NCBI GenBank assembly: GCA_031254225.1
Contig: JAIRUU010000092.1
Location: forward strand, 1 to 11,626
From: Candidatus Elusimicrobium euhamitermitis
GTDB lineage: Bacteria > Elusimicrobiota > Elusimicrobia > Elusimicrobiales > Elusimicrobiaceae
Reading direction: 5' to 3'
Length of the DNA stretch: 11,626 nucleotides
Shown: positions 1-7,340 of the stretch, piece by piece
Layout of the letters: every line of letters starts with the position of its first letter
Numbering within the stretch: the stretch's first letter is position 1
Notes under the pieces: model-generated
The model's database searches: none
The model's input: only the letters and a program-made list of their open reading frames with translations
What the model was told of the DNA's origin: nothing
Made by a program: the position numbers and the translations under genes

Positions 1-196
1 CAGTACGGCGAAGGCGGAAAAAAGAAAGCGAGGCAAGCTTGCCGAGCGTATCAATTAGTGTGTCTTTTATTTTTTGCGCAGCAAAAAATTTACCCAAATA
101 CCGAAGAAATTTTTAAAAAACAGCCAAGCGAACGAAGTGAGCGAAACAGTAAACGAACGCGGAGCACAACCCCGCCGAAGGCGGCATGAAATAAAT
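1..196. repeat. Modular intergenic repeat, copy 1 (left edge cut by window)
   Basis: This gene-free stretch lies past the 3' end of the LolC/E operon. It shares ordered blocks with 7341-7504 in the same orientation: a TACGGCGA-type block near 4-30, a GCAAG/CTTG palindrome at 33-44, CCGAAGAAATTTTTAA at 101-116, GAGCGAAA plus AG at 139-149, CGAACGCGGAGC at 154-165, and a small CCGCC-GAA-GGCGG hairpin at 172-184. Between the shared blocks it holds an unshared segment with the hairpin TTTTTTGC-GCA-GCAAAAAA at 70-88. No ORF with a ribosome binding site is seen. The block order suggests a dispersed palindromic repeat family of unknown function. Confidence 0.6.
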
Positions 197-220
197 GTGA
201 TTTTCCAGGAAAATCACACC
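190..220 (-). terminator. Rho-independent terminator of the NifU-PHP-GDPD-LolC/E operon
   Basis: Read on the minus strand just after the permease stop codon, a 9-bp perfect stem (TGTGATTTT with AAAATCACA, plus-strand arms 196-204 and 210-218) closes a 5-nt loop. It is followed by TTTATTTC. The position two to four bases past the stop, the stem and the U-rich tail all fit an intrinsic terminator. The stem is fairly AT-rich, so its strength is uncertain. Confidence 0.7.
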
Positions 221-221
221 C

Positions 222-1433
222 TTAACCGTAACGTATCGCGTCTATGGGCTTAACTTTCCCTGCCCGAAAAGCCGGATACAACGCGGTGGCAAAACACAAT
301 ATATAACTGCCTAAGATAACGCTCAGCACGTCCCGCGCGCTTATATAAACCGGCACGCGGCTTAACATATACATATCCTGCGGAAGATTTATAATATTAA
401 AACTGCTTATAACCCAGCAAAGCGCAAAAGCCAGCAGTGTGCCCATCAAAATGCCGGCGGTGCATATCATCATGCCTTCCCATAAAAATATGCGGCTTAT
501 ACTTTTGGGCGCGGCGCCGATAGCGCGCATTATTCCTATTTCCTTTAATTTTTCTTTGCCCAGCAAAATCAAATTTGACGCTATGTTAAGCGCGGCCACC
601 AGAATTATAAGAGACAAAATTATAAACATCACGGCTTTCTGCAGTTTTAAAGAAGCGTAAAAAGTGCTGTTAATCTGCGCGTAAGTCCTAATAGTATAAC
701 CGCCCAAAAAGCCGCGCAGCTCGTCAACAACGCCGTTCAAATCATTTAAATTTTTAAGTTTTATGCCTATACTGTTCACTCCGCCTTTCATATTTAAAAA
801 GTCTCCGGCCGCGGCAAGGTCCGTATATCCGACGGTGTAATCAAACTGATAATAACCCGTTTTAATAATACCGGTAACCTTAAATTTTTTCATTTTGGGT
901 ATGGAGCCCGCGCTTGTTTTGACGGACGTGGGCGATATCAGCACAACGTCGTCGCCCGTTTTCAGTTTTAATTTTTCCGCCAGCCCGTAACCCACTACCA
1001 GCGGCGGCGCGTTGTCCGTCGTATTTTCAAAAGAGCCCTGCACAAAAGAGTCCATTATATTGCTGACGTTTTTTTCCGTTTCCGGATTAACGCCGCGCAG
1101 CATTACGCCGGAAGAAGAGCCTGATTTTGTGATAATAGCCTGTCCGTAAATATCCGCGGACGCGGCCTTAACCTGCGGCAGCGCGTTAACAGCCGCCAGC
1201 TTTTCTTTATAAATTTCTTCCGTCATAAACCCGAAGACCATGACGTGGCTCTGAGAGCCTAAAATTTTTTCTTTTATCGTCGTTTCAAAACCGCTTATGA
1301 CGGCCATGGCGGTAATAAGAGTCGCCACGCCTATTGAAACGCCGGCTATGGCTATGACGGTGGTAAGCAGCGCAAACAAACCTTTCTTTTTTGCGTTAAG
1401 ATATCTTAAAGCGACGGAAAATTCAAATGTCAT
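222..1433 (-). CDS. lolC: LolC/LolE-type lipoprotein-releasing ABC transporter permease
   Basis: This 403-residue inner-membrane protein has the LolC/E (MacB-FtsX) layout. A short cytoplasmic start contains ALRYLNAKKK. TM1 spans about 20-50, followed by a large periplasmic domain (about 50-265). Three more TM segments lie near 268-295, 315-345 and 365-390, and the protein ends PIDAIRYG. In the known system such permeases pair with the ATPase LolD to extract lipoproteins from the inner membrane for outer-membrane sorting. LolC and LolE cannot be told apart here, and no lolD is in the window. GGAGG lies seven bases before the ATG, inside the end of the GDPD gene, and the ATGA overlap implies translational coupling. 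Length is normal for the family. Confidence 0.85.
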   Translation of the reverse strand: MTFEFSVALRYLNAKKKGLFALLTTVIAIAGVSIGVATLITAMAVISGFETTIKEKILGSQSHVMVFGFMTEEIYKEKLAAVNALPQVKAASADIYGQAIITKSGSSSGVMLRGVNPETEKNVSNIMDSFVQGSFENTTDNAPPLVVGYGLAEKLKLKTGDDVVLISPTSVKTSAGSIPKMKKFKVTGIIKTGYYQFDYTVGYTDLAAAGDFLNMKGGVNSIGIKLKNLNDLNGVVDELRGFLGGYTIRTYAQINSTFYASLKLQKAVMFIILSLIILVAALNIASNLILLGKEKLKEIGIMRAIGAAPKSISRIFLWEGMMICTAGILMGTLLAFALCWVISSFNIINLPQDMYMLSRVPVYISARDVLSVILGSYILCFATALYPAFRAGKVKPIDAIRYG

Positions 1434-2107
1434 ATCACGCCTCCGACTGCCAAAGCGTGCGGCTGCGCGACGTAAGGATTATCCGTAAACGCCGCGTAAA
1501 CGCCGGCGTTTTCAAGTTTTTTAAAAGTTTCAAAATCATTGACGGTGTAGGCCCATACTTCAAGCCCCAGTTTTTTAGCGCGGCGCAAAATCTCAGGCGT
1601 AATTCTTTTGTAGTTCATATTTAAAGAGAAGGGGTTAATCTGCCGCGCGCGGTCTTCGTCAAATTCGCGCGTGAGATAACCTATTTTAATTTTACCGTCT
1701 AAAGCGCGCACGTTTTTAAGCGTGTTAAAATTAAAAGACGAAATTATAATATTTTCTTTGCGCGCTGAAATTTCTTTTAAAACCGCGCCCTCAATGCCTG
1801 CATAGTCAACGACGTCCGTCTTAATTTCCACGTTAAGCGTTGCGCGCGGCGGCAAAACCGCCAGCAGTTCCTTAAGCTCAGGCACGCCGTAATTTCTCAG
1901 CGCGGCGGCGGAAGTTGTTTTTATTTCCGCGGCGGCGCCGTAAGTCCTTTTCAAATTTTCGTCGTGGCATATAAAAAGTTTGCCGTCCGATGACATATGA
2001 ACATCCGTCTCAAAAATATCGCACCCCAGATTTTGCGCGAGCAAAAAGGATTTTATGGTATTTTCAGGCGCAAAAAAAGGCGCGCCGCGGTGCGCTATTA
2101 TTTTCAT
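1430..2107 (-). CDS. Glycerophosphodiester phosphodiesterase (cytoplasmic GDPD family)
   Basis: This 225-residue TIM-barrel enzyme is expected to hydrolyse glycerophosphodiesters to glycerol-3-phosphate and an alcohol. Family motifs are plain: H6-R7-G8 with PENT at 14-17, the metal-binding E33-x-D35 (FETDVH), H48-D49, the NVEIK strand near 112-116, and a C-terminal VWAYTVND followed by TDNP. No signal peptide is visible, so it resembles the cytoplasmic UgpQ type rather than periplasmic GlpQ. It overlaps the upstream PHP gene and the downstream permease gene by four bases each (ATGA), so all three are probably co-translated. No Shine-Dalgarno is seen before its own ATG, consistent with coupling. 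The in vivo substrate is not shown by the sequence. Confidence 0.9.
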   Translation of the reverse strand: MKIIAHRGAPFFAPENTIKSFLLAQNLGCDIFETDVHMSSDGKLFICHDENLKRTYGAAAEIKTTSAAALRNYGVPELKELLAVLPPRATLNVEIKTDVVDYAGIEGAVLKEISARKENIIISSFNFNTLKNVRALDGKIKIGYLTREFDEDRARQINPFSLNMNYKRITPEILRRAKKLGLEVWAYTVNDFETFKKLENAGVYAAFTDNPYVAQPHALAVGGVI

Positions 2108-2916
2108 AAATTAAAAATTTTGAGCAGCCGCTCATAATGCGCTGCCGGTATTTCCATGCCAGGTTTTGACGTTCTGCCGCTGCCGGGCCCGTGATTGTCG
2201 GAGCCGGCGGTAACAAATAAATCATAACGCGCGGCAATGTCCAAAAGCCCGCAGACCGTCTCCGCGTTATGAGACGGATAAAAAACCTCAATGCCGTCCA
2301 GCCCGCAGTTTACCCACTTCTCAAAATCCCAGATATCTTTAACTATTCCAGGGTGCGCTATAACGGCTTTTCCGCCGGCGGATTTTATTTTTTCTACAGC
2401 CTCGCACGCGCTTGCGCCTATGGGCGCTTCATAACCGGGCGCGCCTTTTACCAAAAATTTTCTAAAACCTTCCTGCCGGTTTTGCGCAAGGCCTTTTTGT
2501 TTAAGCGCGTCCGCCACGTGCGCGCGGGAAACAATGCCTTTTACGCGGCCGAAAACGTCTTCTTCCGTTATATCCACGCCGGCGGCGGCGAGTTTCTTTA
2601 TGATTCTCTTTATTCTTATAACGCGCGCTTCGGAATTATCTTTTAAAAATTTTTGGAAAGCGGAATTTTGAACGTCCACTCCGAAACCCAGAAAGTGCAA
2701 ATGCTCATGCTCCGACGTGCTTACTTCCACGCCGGATAAAAATTGTACCGCGCATTTCCCCGCGCGCTCCTTTGCTTCCGCAACGCCTTCCGTCGTATCA
2801 TGATCCGTCAGCGCGTAAAGCAAAACAGCGCGCTTTGCGCTTTCTATGACGACTTCCGACGGTTTTGACATTCCGTCCGAATATTTTGAGTGCGTGTGCA
2901 GGTCAATAAACGGCAT
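2104..2916 (-). CDS. PHP-domain phosphoesterase (YciV/RNase AM-like)
   Basis: This 270-residue protein carries the full polymerase-and-histidinol-phosphatase metal site: DLHTHSKYSDG (H7, H9, D14), LTDHD (D38-H39-D40), GVEVS (E64), SRAHVADAL (H133), IAHPG (H188) and a closing GSDNHGP (D240, H242). The order, length and the inserted SRAHVADAL segment match the YciV/TrpH group. E. coli members of that group act on 3',5'-nucleoside bisphosphates and trim the 5' ends of rRNAs. The exact substrate here is inferred. The start lies seven bases beyond the NifU-like stop and lacks a clear Shine-Dalgarno. Its end overlaps GDPD by ATGA. All metal ligands appear intact. Confidence 0.88.
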   Translation of the reverse strand: MPFIDLHTHSKYSDGMSKPSEVVIESAKRAVLLYALTDHDTTEGVAEAKERAGKCAVQFLSGVEVSTSEHEHLHFLGFGVDVQNSAFQKFLKDNSEARVIRIKRIIKKLAAAGVDITEEDVFGRVKGIVSRAHVADALKQKGLAQNRQEGFRKFLVKGAPGYEAPIGASACEAVEKIKSAGGKAVIAHPGIVKDIWDFEKWVNCGLDGIEVFYPSHNAETVCGLLDIAARYDLFVTAGSDNHGPGSGRTSKPGMEIPAAHYERLLKIFNL

Positions 2917-2922
2917 AAAAGT

Positions 2923-3147
2923 TTAAACGCGTTCCACTGTTTTGACTTCGGGCACTTCCTTTTTGATTTTGCTTTCAACAACGGCTTTTAAAGTCATCTG
3001 GGACGCGGGGCAGCAGCCGCAGCGGCCGCGCAAAGATACGCGGACGACGCCTGTTTTTTCGTCAACGCCGACAAGTTCCAAATCCCCGCCGTCGGCCTGC
3101 AGAATAGGGCGTATTGATTCTATCACTTTTTCCACTTTTTCTTTCAT
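2923..3147 (-). CDS. NifU C-terminal-like Fe-S scaffold/carrier protein
   Basis: This 74-residue protein is a single NifU C-terminal domain. It opens with a helix (EKVEKVIESIRPILQADGGDLEL), then strands and RGRCGCCPASQMTLK, where C43 and C46 form the CxxC that binds an Fe-S cluster between two subunits. C45 is an additional cysteine between them. Stand-alone domains of this size act as cluster carriers or scaffolds in known bacteria (NfuA/Nfu family). It is the first gene of the minus-strand operon. The start is supported by GAGGAAG about six bases upstream. No nifS or suf gene is visible nearby, and the downstream PHP, GDPD and Lol genes have no obvious Fe-S role. Confidence 0.9.
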   Translation of the reverse strand: MKEKVEKVIESIRPILQADGGDLELVGVDEKTGVVRVSLRGRCGCCPASQMTLKAVVESKIKKEVPEVKTVERV

Positions 3148-3197
3148 TTTTCTTCCTCTTTTTTGTAATATACTATATTATAGTATTTTGAGGGAAC
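3148..3197. promoter_or_regulatory. Divergent promoter region with a palindromic core
   Basis: The 50-bp gap between two divergent genes is AT-rich. It holds a perfect inverted repeat at 3171-3185, TACTATA-T-TATAGTA. The palindrome contains TATAAT on the minus strand and TATTAT/TATAGT on the plus strand, so a -10-like element could serve either direction. The minus-strand gene has GAGGAAG and the plus-strand gene has GAGGG as ribosome binding sites at the edges. No convincing -35 box is visible. Whether the palindrome is an operator or simply paired -10 boxes is unknown. Confidence 0.5.
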
Positions 3198-3650
3198 ATG
3201 AGAAAAGGGGACGTCGGACTGACGGATTTGATTGGCGAAACCAGCGTAAAAAAGAGCGACCCGCGCGTAAGAACGCTGGCGTATCTGGACGATTTAACGT
3301 CCGCGCTGGGATACGCCAAACTGAAAAGCAAAGAAGCTGATTTGGCGAAAATACAAACCTTTTTAATTTCCGTCTGCGCCGCAGTCGCCGGCGGCAAGGA
3401 CGGGCCGGCGCCCAAAGCCGTTAATTTTATTGAAACAAAAACCGCCGCGCTTGAAGAAAAATACAAAATGCCCAAAACATTTGTTTTGAGCGGCAAAACC
3501 GAGGCTGAGGCCGCCCTCCACATTGCCCGCGCAAAATGCCGCCTGGCGGAAACTTATATAACAGAGCTGCCGCTGCGGGACCCGGATATTTTGCGCTTTA
3601 TAAACAGGCTGAGCAGGTATTTATTCCTGTTGGCTTTAAAATATTCGTGA
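3198..3650 (+). CDS. pduO: Short, divergent PduO-type corrinoid (cobalamin) adenosyltransferase
   Basis: PduO-type enzymes transfer the 5'-deoxyadenosyl group of ATP to cob(I)alamin. Visible family marks are RKGDVGLTDLIG near the start (ATP-binding loop), DPRVRTLAYLDDLTSALGYAK (with D31 in the place of the conserved aspartate), HIARAKCRLAE (R111, R115) and DPDILRFINRLSRYLF. At 150 residues it is shorter than the usual 180-190. It starts inside the TxTGD loop, lacks the C-terminal tail, and has NRLSR where the family has NRLSD, and RLAET where RRAER is usual. An in-frame TGA just upstream fixes the start, and GAGGG sits three bases before the ATG. The fold seems secure; activity is less so. 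Confidence 0.75.
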   Translation: MRKGDVGLTDLIGETSVKKSDPRVRTLAYLDDLTSALGYAKLKSKEADLAKIQTFLISVCAAVAGGKDGPAPKAVNFIETKTAALEEKYKMPKTFVLSGKTEAEAALHIARAKCRLAETYITELPLRDPDILRFINRLSRYLFLLALKYS

Positions 3651-3673
3651 AAATTTGATATCATTTTTGTATA

Positions 3674-3701
3674 TTGTAATTATGGTAAGTTTCATTATAC
3701 T
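3674..3701 (+). promoter_or_regulatory. Possible promoter for the SH3b gene
   Basis: TTGTAA (3674-3679) and TATACT (3696-3701) are separated by 16 bases in the AT-rich gap before the SH3b gene. The predicted transcript would start only a few bases before the AAGGGG ribosome binding site, giving a very short leader. This is a sequence-only match to the sigma-70 pattern in AT-rich DNA, so false positives are likely. Confidence 0.3.
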
Positions 3702-3720
3702 TAGTAATAAGGGGAAGCCG

Positions 3721-4188
3721 ATGAAGAGATTATTGTCAGTTATCATTTTTTTAGCCCTGACCTCCGCGCCCGCATTTGCGGCAAAATACGCGAGCATAGG
3801 AGTGACCGAAGCCAAAGTGCGTTCCTGCGCAGGCAGCAAATGCGCGGTAAAATGGAAAGCCTGGAAATTTACGCCGGTAGCCATGACCGCCGTCAGCAAA
3901 GACAAAAAGTGGGTGCAGATAAAAGATTTTGCGGGGCATACCGGCTGGATTTATTATACGTCGCTAAGCAAAACAAAAGGCGTTTCGGCAAAGTCTGATT
4001 TGAACGTGCGCAAAACAGCTTCCTCCGGCGGGGAAGTTGCCTGCACGGTGGAAAAAGGGTACGCCATGAAATTTTTATCAAAGAGCAACGGCTGGTATAA
4101 AGTTTCCGACTGGCCGGAGAAAACCGGAGATCCCGTCTGCCAAGGCTGGGTTTACGCGTCCAACGTCTGGGCGCCGGCTGTAAAATAA
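3721..4188 (+). CDS. Exported protein with two bacterial SH3 (SH3b) domains
   Basis: The start at 3721 gives a 155-residue protein with a clean signal peptide (KRLLSVIIFLALTSAPAFA, cleavage after residue 20) and AAGGGG six bases upstream. A longer ATG at 3655 would bury that signal and is rejected. The mature part is two SH3b repeats, about 22-83 and 87-151. Each has a VRSCAG/VRKTAS turn near its start and a GWIYYTSLS/GWVYASNVW ending. SH3b domains usually bind peptidoglycan or other envelope ligands. No catalytic domain is attached, so a periplasmic adaptor or wall-binding role is inferred. Cysteines at 36, 41, 108 and 140 could form disulfides. Confidence 0.8.
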   Translation: MKRLLSVIIFLALTSAPAFAAKYASIGVTEAKVRSCAGSKCAVKWKAWKFTPVAMTAVSKDKKWVQIKDFAGHTGWIYYTSLSKTKGVSAKSDLNVRKTASSGGEVACTVEKGYAMKFLSKSNGWYKVSDWPEKTGDPVCQGWVYASNVWAPAVK

Positions 4189-4224
4189 AGTCGTATAAGT
4201 CTGTAAATTGCGGGATATAAAAAC

Positions 4225-4692
4225 ATGAAAAACTTTCTTACACTTATAGTTTTAGGCGCTTTGGTTTTTTGCGCTTACACCTATTATAATAAAACCGTTG
4301 AGAATAAATTTTCTCTTTCCGGCACCGTAACCGTGCCCGAAAGGCTGCTTTCCGCCGCTCAGGCGCAGAACAATACCTGCTCCATTATAGTTAAGAACGA
4401 GGCCGACGTGCCCATAGCTATAAAACGCGTTATCAACCCTGTTTTCCCGCTGCAGTTCCAGATAGGCTCCAAAGACCTGCTGGTGGGCGAAGTTGACGGC
4501 AGCGTAAAACTTGAAGTGCAGATAAATAACCACGGTAATCTGGGCGTGCTCAAGACAGGCGACATTTTTGGCTCTACGACGGGCGCTTACGCGCTGAACT
4601 CAAAAGACATTGTTCTTAACGCCGACAAAATGACCGGCAAACCGCAAATGGTTTCCGTAAGAGGCAATTTCTTCAGAACAGCGGCAAGGTAA
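4225..4692 (+). CDS. Membrane-anchored protein resembling the CcmI/CycH C-terminal domain
   Basis: This 155-residue protein has an N-terminal membrane anchor (about 4-21) and one exported beta-rich domain. From about 31 to 118 the order of motifs follows the C-terminal Ig-like domain of the cytochrome c biogenesis factor CcmI/CycH: SGTVTV, then a strand like CSIIVKNEADVPIAIKRV, then FPLQFQIGSKDLL, then VKLEVQINNHGNL and TGDIFGS. CcmI normally joins this domain to a TPR part that holds apocytochrome c; here it stands alone. No ccm or cytochrome c gene is in the window, so function is open. It lies 36 bases after the SH3b gene and is followed by a terminator, so the two are likely co-transcribed. 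The ribosome binding site is weak. Confidence 0.6.
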   Translation: MKNFLTLIVLGALVFCAYTYYNKTVENKFSLSGTVTVPERLLSAAQAQNNTCSIIVKNEADVPIAIKRVINPVFPLQFQIGSKDLLVGEVDGSVKLEVQINNHGNLGVLKTGDIFGSTTGAYALNSKDIVLNADKMTGKPQMVSVRGNFFRTAAR

Positions 4693-4708
4693 GCTTTTTT
4701 CCGTTTTT

Positions 4709-4740
4709 AATCCTCCGTTTCTCAAAACGGGGGATTTTTA
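4709..4740 (+). terminator. Rho-independent terminator after the CycH-like gene
   Basis: A 12-bp stem pairs AATCCTCCGTTT (4709-4720) with AAACGGGGGATT (4725-4736), with a single T-G wobble, around a CTCA loop. TTTATTTG follows. It sits 17 bases past the stop codon and is a textbook intrinsic terminator. Confidence 0.9.
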
Positions 4741-4767
4741 TTTGTCCGTTTTTGTTAAACTCTAAAT

Positions 4768-5925
4768 ATGTCAAAAATAAAAAGTTTATATTTGATTCTG
4801 CTGCTGGCGGCCGCGCCGGTTTGCGCGCAGGAAGGCTATAAACTGGGCTTCATAGATTTCGGCGCACACATACAGGCAGGGCTTTTTTCCAATAACCACG
4901 GCGCCCGCGGCGCGGAAGGCAACGGGGATTTGGGGCTCTCGCCCAATCCGGATTTTAACGTCAATCAGGCGTGGCTTTGGTTCGGAAGAGAGGCGAAGAC
5001 AGAAACAAATGAATTTGACTGCGGTTTCCGCTTTGACGCTTTTTACGGCGTTGACGCGTTTTACGCCGTGCCGTTCAACAGCAGTTATACGCGGGCGGGC
5101 GGCGGCGTAAAAAAATACGAGGACGCCAATTTTATGCGCGGCGGACGGCTGGGCCCGGGCGTTTACGGGCTTGCGCTGCCGCAGCTGTACGCCGAAATTT
5201 CTTATTATAAATGGAAACTTGCGGCCGGCCGCTTTTTTCCGCTGATAGGTTATGAAGAAGTGGACGCGCCGCGCAATGATTTTTATTCCAAAACTTTTTA
5301 TACAATGCTGACTGTTCCGTCTTCCGGCACCGGCGCGATGCTTGAAAAAAGTTACGGCCTTTTTGACTTTGCCGCCGCCGCTTATTACGGGCTGGACAGC
5401 GGTTTTGAAAATCTTTATAAAGATTACTTTTTTTCAGGCGCGGCAAATTATAATTTAAGCGATAATTCTTATCTCTATTACGCCTTCATCGCCGGCAGAT
5501 ACGGCGGCGCCATCGGCCGCGGCAAGCGCTTGTTTGCGCCGGAGGATACGTTCGTTTATTTGCACAATCTGATTTTTGAGTTTAAACCCGCCGGTGTTTT
5601 AAAACTTGCAACGGAAGTGTTTTATAATCATGACGACAAATCGTCCTCCGGCACGGATTCCTGTTATAATATTTACGGTTTTAACGAATACGCGGTTTAT
5701 GATATAAGTGAAAAATTTGCGGCCGGCCTCCGCGCGGAGTGGGCGCGCCATTATGACGAAAATAAAAATCGTTACGGACTGACGGCGAATGTAACTTATA
5801 AACCCGTTAAATGGTTTTACGTCAGGCCGGAAGCCAGATATTCCTGGGGAAGCGTACCCGTTTATAACGGCGGGAAAGATACGTCGCAGTTTAACTTCGG
5901 GCTGGAAATTACCGCAAAATTTTAG
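4768..5925 (+). CDS. Outer-membrane beta-barrel porin, BBP2/OmpL-like
   Basis: This 385-residue protein has a signal peptide (KSLYLILLLAAAPVCAQ) and alternating aromatic/hydrophobic strands throughout. It ends LEITAKF, with the terminal Phe expected for BAM-inserted barrels. Segments typical of the putative porin-2 (BBP2, OmpL-like) family are NVNQAWLWFGREA, FGFRFDAFYGVDA-like FDCGFRFDAFYGVDA, LPQLYAEISY, and AAGRFFPLIGYEEVDAPRNDFYSKTF. It is probably a general or substrate-specific diffusion channel; the substrate cannot be read. No Shine-Dalgarno is seen before the ATG. Its last 17 bases overlap the end of the convergent rimO gene, and no terminator separates them. Confidence 0.8.
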   Translation: MSKIKSLYLILLLAAAPVCAQEGYKLGFIDFGAHIQAGLFSNNHGARGAEGNGDLGLSPNPDFNVNQAWLWFGREAKTETNEFDCGFRFDAFYGVDAFYAVPFNSSYTRAGGGVKKYEDANFMRGGRLGPGVYGLALPQLYAEISYYKWKLAAGRFFPLIGYEEVDAPRNDFYSKTFYTMLTVPSSGTGAMLEKSYGLFDFAAAAYYGLDSGFENLYKDYFFSGAANYNLSDNSYLYYAFIAGRYGGAIGRGKRLFAPEDTFVYLHNLIFEFKPAGVLKLATEVFYNHDDKSSSGTDSCYNIYGFNEYAVYDISEKFAAGLRAEWARHYDENKNRYGLTANVTYKPVKWFYVRPEARYSWGSVPVYNGGKDTSQFNFGLEITAKF

Positions 5926-7204
5926 CGGTACGGAGATAGCCTTCGGCGGAAATTATTTTGGCTTTTACAATATCGCCAGGGTTATATTTTTTGCCGCCGA
6001 GCAGGCGGACGCGGCCGTCAATGTCCGGCGCGTCGCACTCCATGCGGCCGAACTCCGGCGCGTCAAGCATTACGCTGATAATTTTATTTTTCAGTTTTTT
6101 GTTAATACCGTCCACTACGCGGCTTTGCGCGGCGGTAAGTTCCGCGACGCGGGCAAGTTTTATTTTTTGCGGGACTTGGTTTTTCATCTTGGCGGCCGCG
6201 GTGCCGTCTTCTTTGCTGTAAGCAAAAATACCCACGTTATTAAATTTTATTTCCGCGATAAATTTTTTAAGTTTTTCAAAATCTTCTTCGGTCTCGCCCG
6301 GGAAGCCGGCTATAAAATTTGTGCGCAGCCCCATGTCCGGGACGTAACGGCGTATCATTGCTATTTTTTGCCTGATTTCCGATGAGTCGCTTCTCCTGTT
6401 CATGACTTTTAAAATACCGTCCGAGATATGCTGCAGCGGCATGTCAATATAGCGCGCGACGGTTTTATGTTTTGAGATAAATTCAAGCAAATCTTCCGTC
6501 ACGTTTTCGGGATAGGCGTACATTATGCGCCACCATTTTACGGTTTTTATTTTTACAAGCTCGCGCAGTAATTTGACGAGCGACGGCCCGCCGTAAATAT
6601 CCTGCCCGTACGCGGTTGTGTCCTGCGCTATGAGGGAAATTTCTTTTGCGCCGCCGCCAGCCAGTGCGCGGGCTTCCGCGACAATATCTTTAACCTGTTT
6701 TGAACGGAAACGGCCGCGTATGGACGGGATGGTGCAGTACGCGCAGCAATTGTTGCAGCCGTCGGATACTTTCAAATAGGCGCTGTGCGGCGCGGTAAGC
6801 CGCATTTTATATTTTGGCGCTTTAAGCATGCGCGGCGGCGGGTTAAAACAGTGCGCGGGCGTTTTTATGATTTGGTCAATTTTAGATATTTCCGTGAGGC
6901 CGATAAACGCGTCCACCGCCGGATATTCGCGCGGCAGTATTTCCCCTTCTTTCTGCGTCAGGCAGCCGGAAACTATTATTTTTTTTATTAAGCCTTTTGC
7001 TTTCAGGCGGGCAGCGCGTTTAATCTCTCTGCAAGCTTCAAGCCGCGCGGATTTTATGAAAGCGCATGTGTTAATTAAAATTACGCCGGCGTCTTTTTCC
7101 GACGGAACAACGGTAAATTTTTTATGCGCCAAAATACCGAGCATTTCTTCCGCGTCGGTAAGATTTTTGCTGCAGCCGAGGCTTATAATAAAAACTTTTT
7201 CCAT
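5909..7204 (-). CDS. rimO: Ribosomal protein S12 methylthiotransferase RimO
   Basis: RimO adds a methylthio group to an aspartate of ribosomal protein S12 using radical SAM chemistry. The 431 residues show the full layout. The N-terminal MTTase domain has ISLGCSKNLTDAEEMLG (C11), NTCAF (C47) and SGCLTQ (C81) for the auxiliary cluster. The radical SAM core carries SDGCNNCCAYCTIPSIRG, with C150, C154 and C157 as CxxxCxxC. The C-terminal TRAM domain starts near 366. The KN after SLGCS and the D-A-E-E-M-L-G string favour RimO over MiaB. Position 153, usually Arg, is a further cysteine. It is monocistronic as far as seen, with no clear Shine-Dalgarno and an AT-rich leader. Confidence 0.93.
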   Translation of the reverse strand: MEKVFIISLGCSKNLTDAEEMLGILAHKKFTVVPSEKDAGVILINTCAFIKSARLEACREIKRAARLKAKGLIKKIIVSGCLTQKEGEILPREYPAVDAFIGLTEISKIDQIIKTPAHCFNPPPRMLKAPKYKMRLTAPHSAYLKVSDGCNNCCAYCTIPSIRGRFRSKQVKDIVAEARALAGGGAKEISLIAQDTTAYGQDIYGGPSLVKLLRELVKIKTVKWWRIMYAYPENVTEDLLEFISKHKTVARYIDMPLQHISDGILKVMNRRSDSSEIRQKIAMIRRYVPDMGLRTNFIAGFPGETEEDFEKLKKFIAEIKFNNVGIFAYSKEDGTAAAKMKNQVPQKIKLARVAELTAAQSRVVDGINKKLKNKIISVMLDAPEFGRMECDAPDIDGRVRLLGGKKYNPGDIVKAKIISAEGYLRTAKILR

Positions 7205-7340
7205 ACTATATTTTATAATTTTTCCCCCTGCTGACGCTTATCTCTCTCCCGCAAAGGGCGAGGGGAAAGGCATAAAATGCCGCAGTGTCTTATCCGCCGT
7301 TCCGTCGTCCGTAAGAAAAATTTCACAGGATTTTGAGATG
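7205..7340. other. rimO upstream leader, no gene seen
   Basis: This part of the 358-base gap has no credible ORF. On the minus strand an AT-rich run next to the rimO ATG (TTATAAAATATAG) could hold a -10 element, but no matching -35 is clear. A short hairpin GGCAT-AAA-ATGCC occurs at 7269-7281, and CTCTCCC/GGCGAGGGG forms an imperfect inverted repeat near 7245-7266. Neither has a recognisable function. Confidence 0.35.

Noticed and set aside
70..89. Hairpin TTTTTTGC-GCA-GCAAAAAA as a terminator
   Set aside because: No gene ends nearby on the matching strand and no proper T-run follows; the lolC-side terminator at 190-220 already serves.
2064..2646. Small open frames overlapping the PHP and GDPD genes on both strands
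   Set aside because: They are shadows of two genes with intact catalytic motifs and show no independent start signals or domains.
3655..3720. Upstream ATG extending the SH3b protein by 22 residues
   Set aside because: It would place the signal peptide internally and has no ribosome binding site; the ATG at 3721 has AAGGGG and a clean signal peptide.
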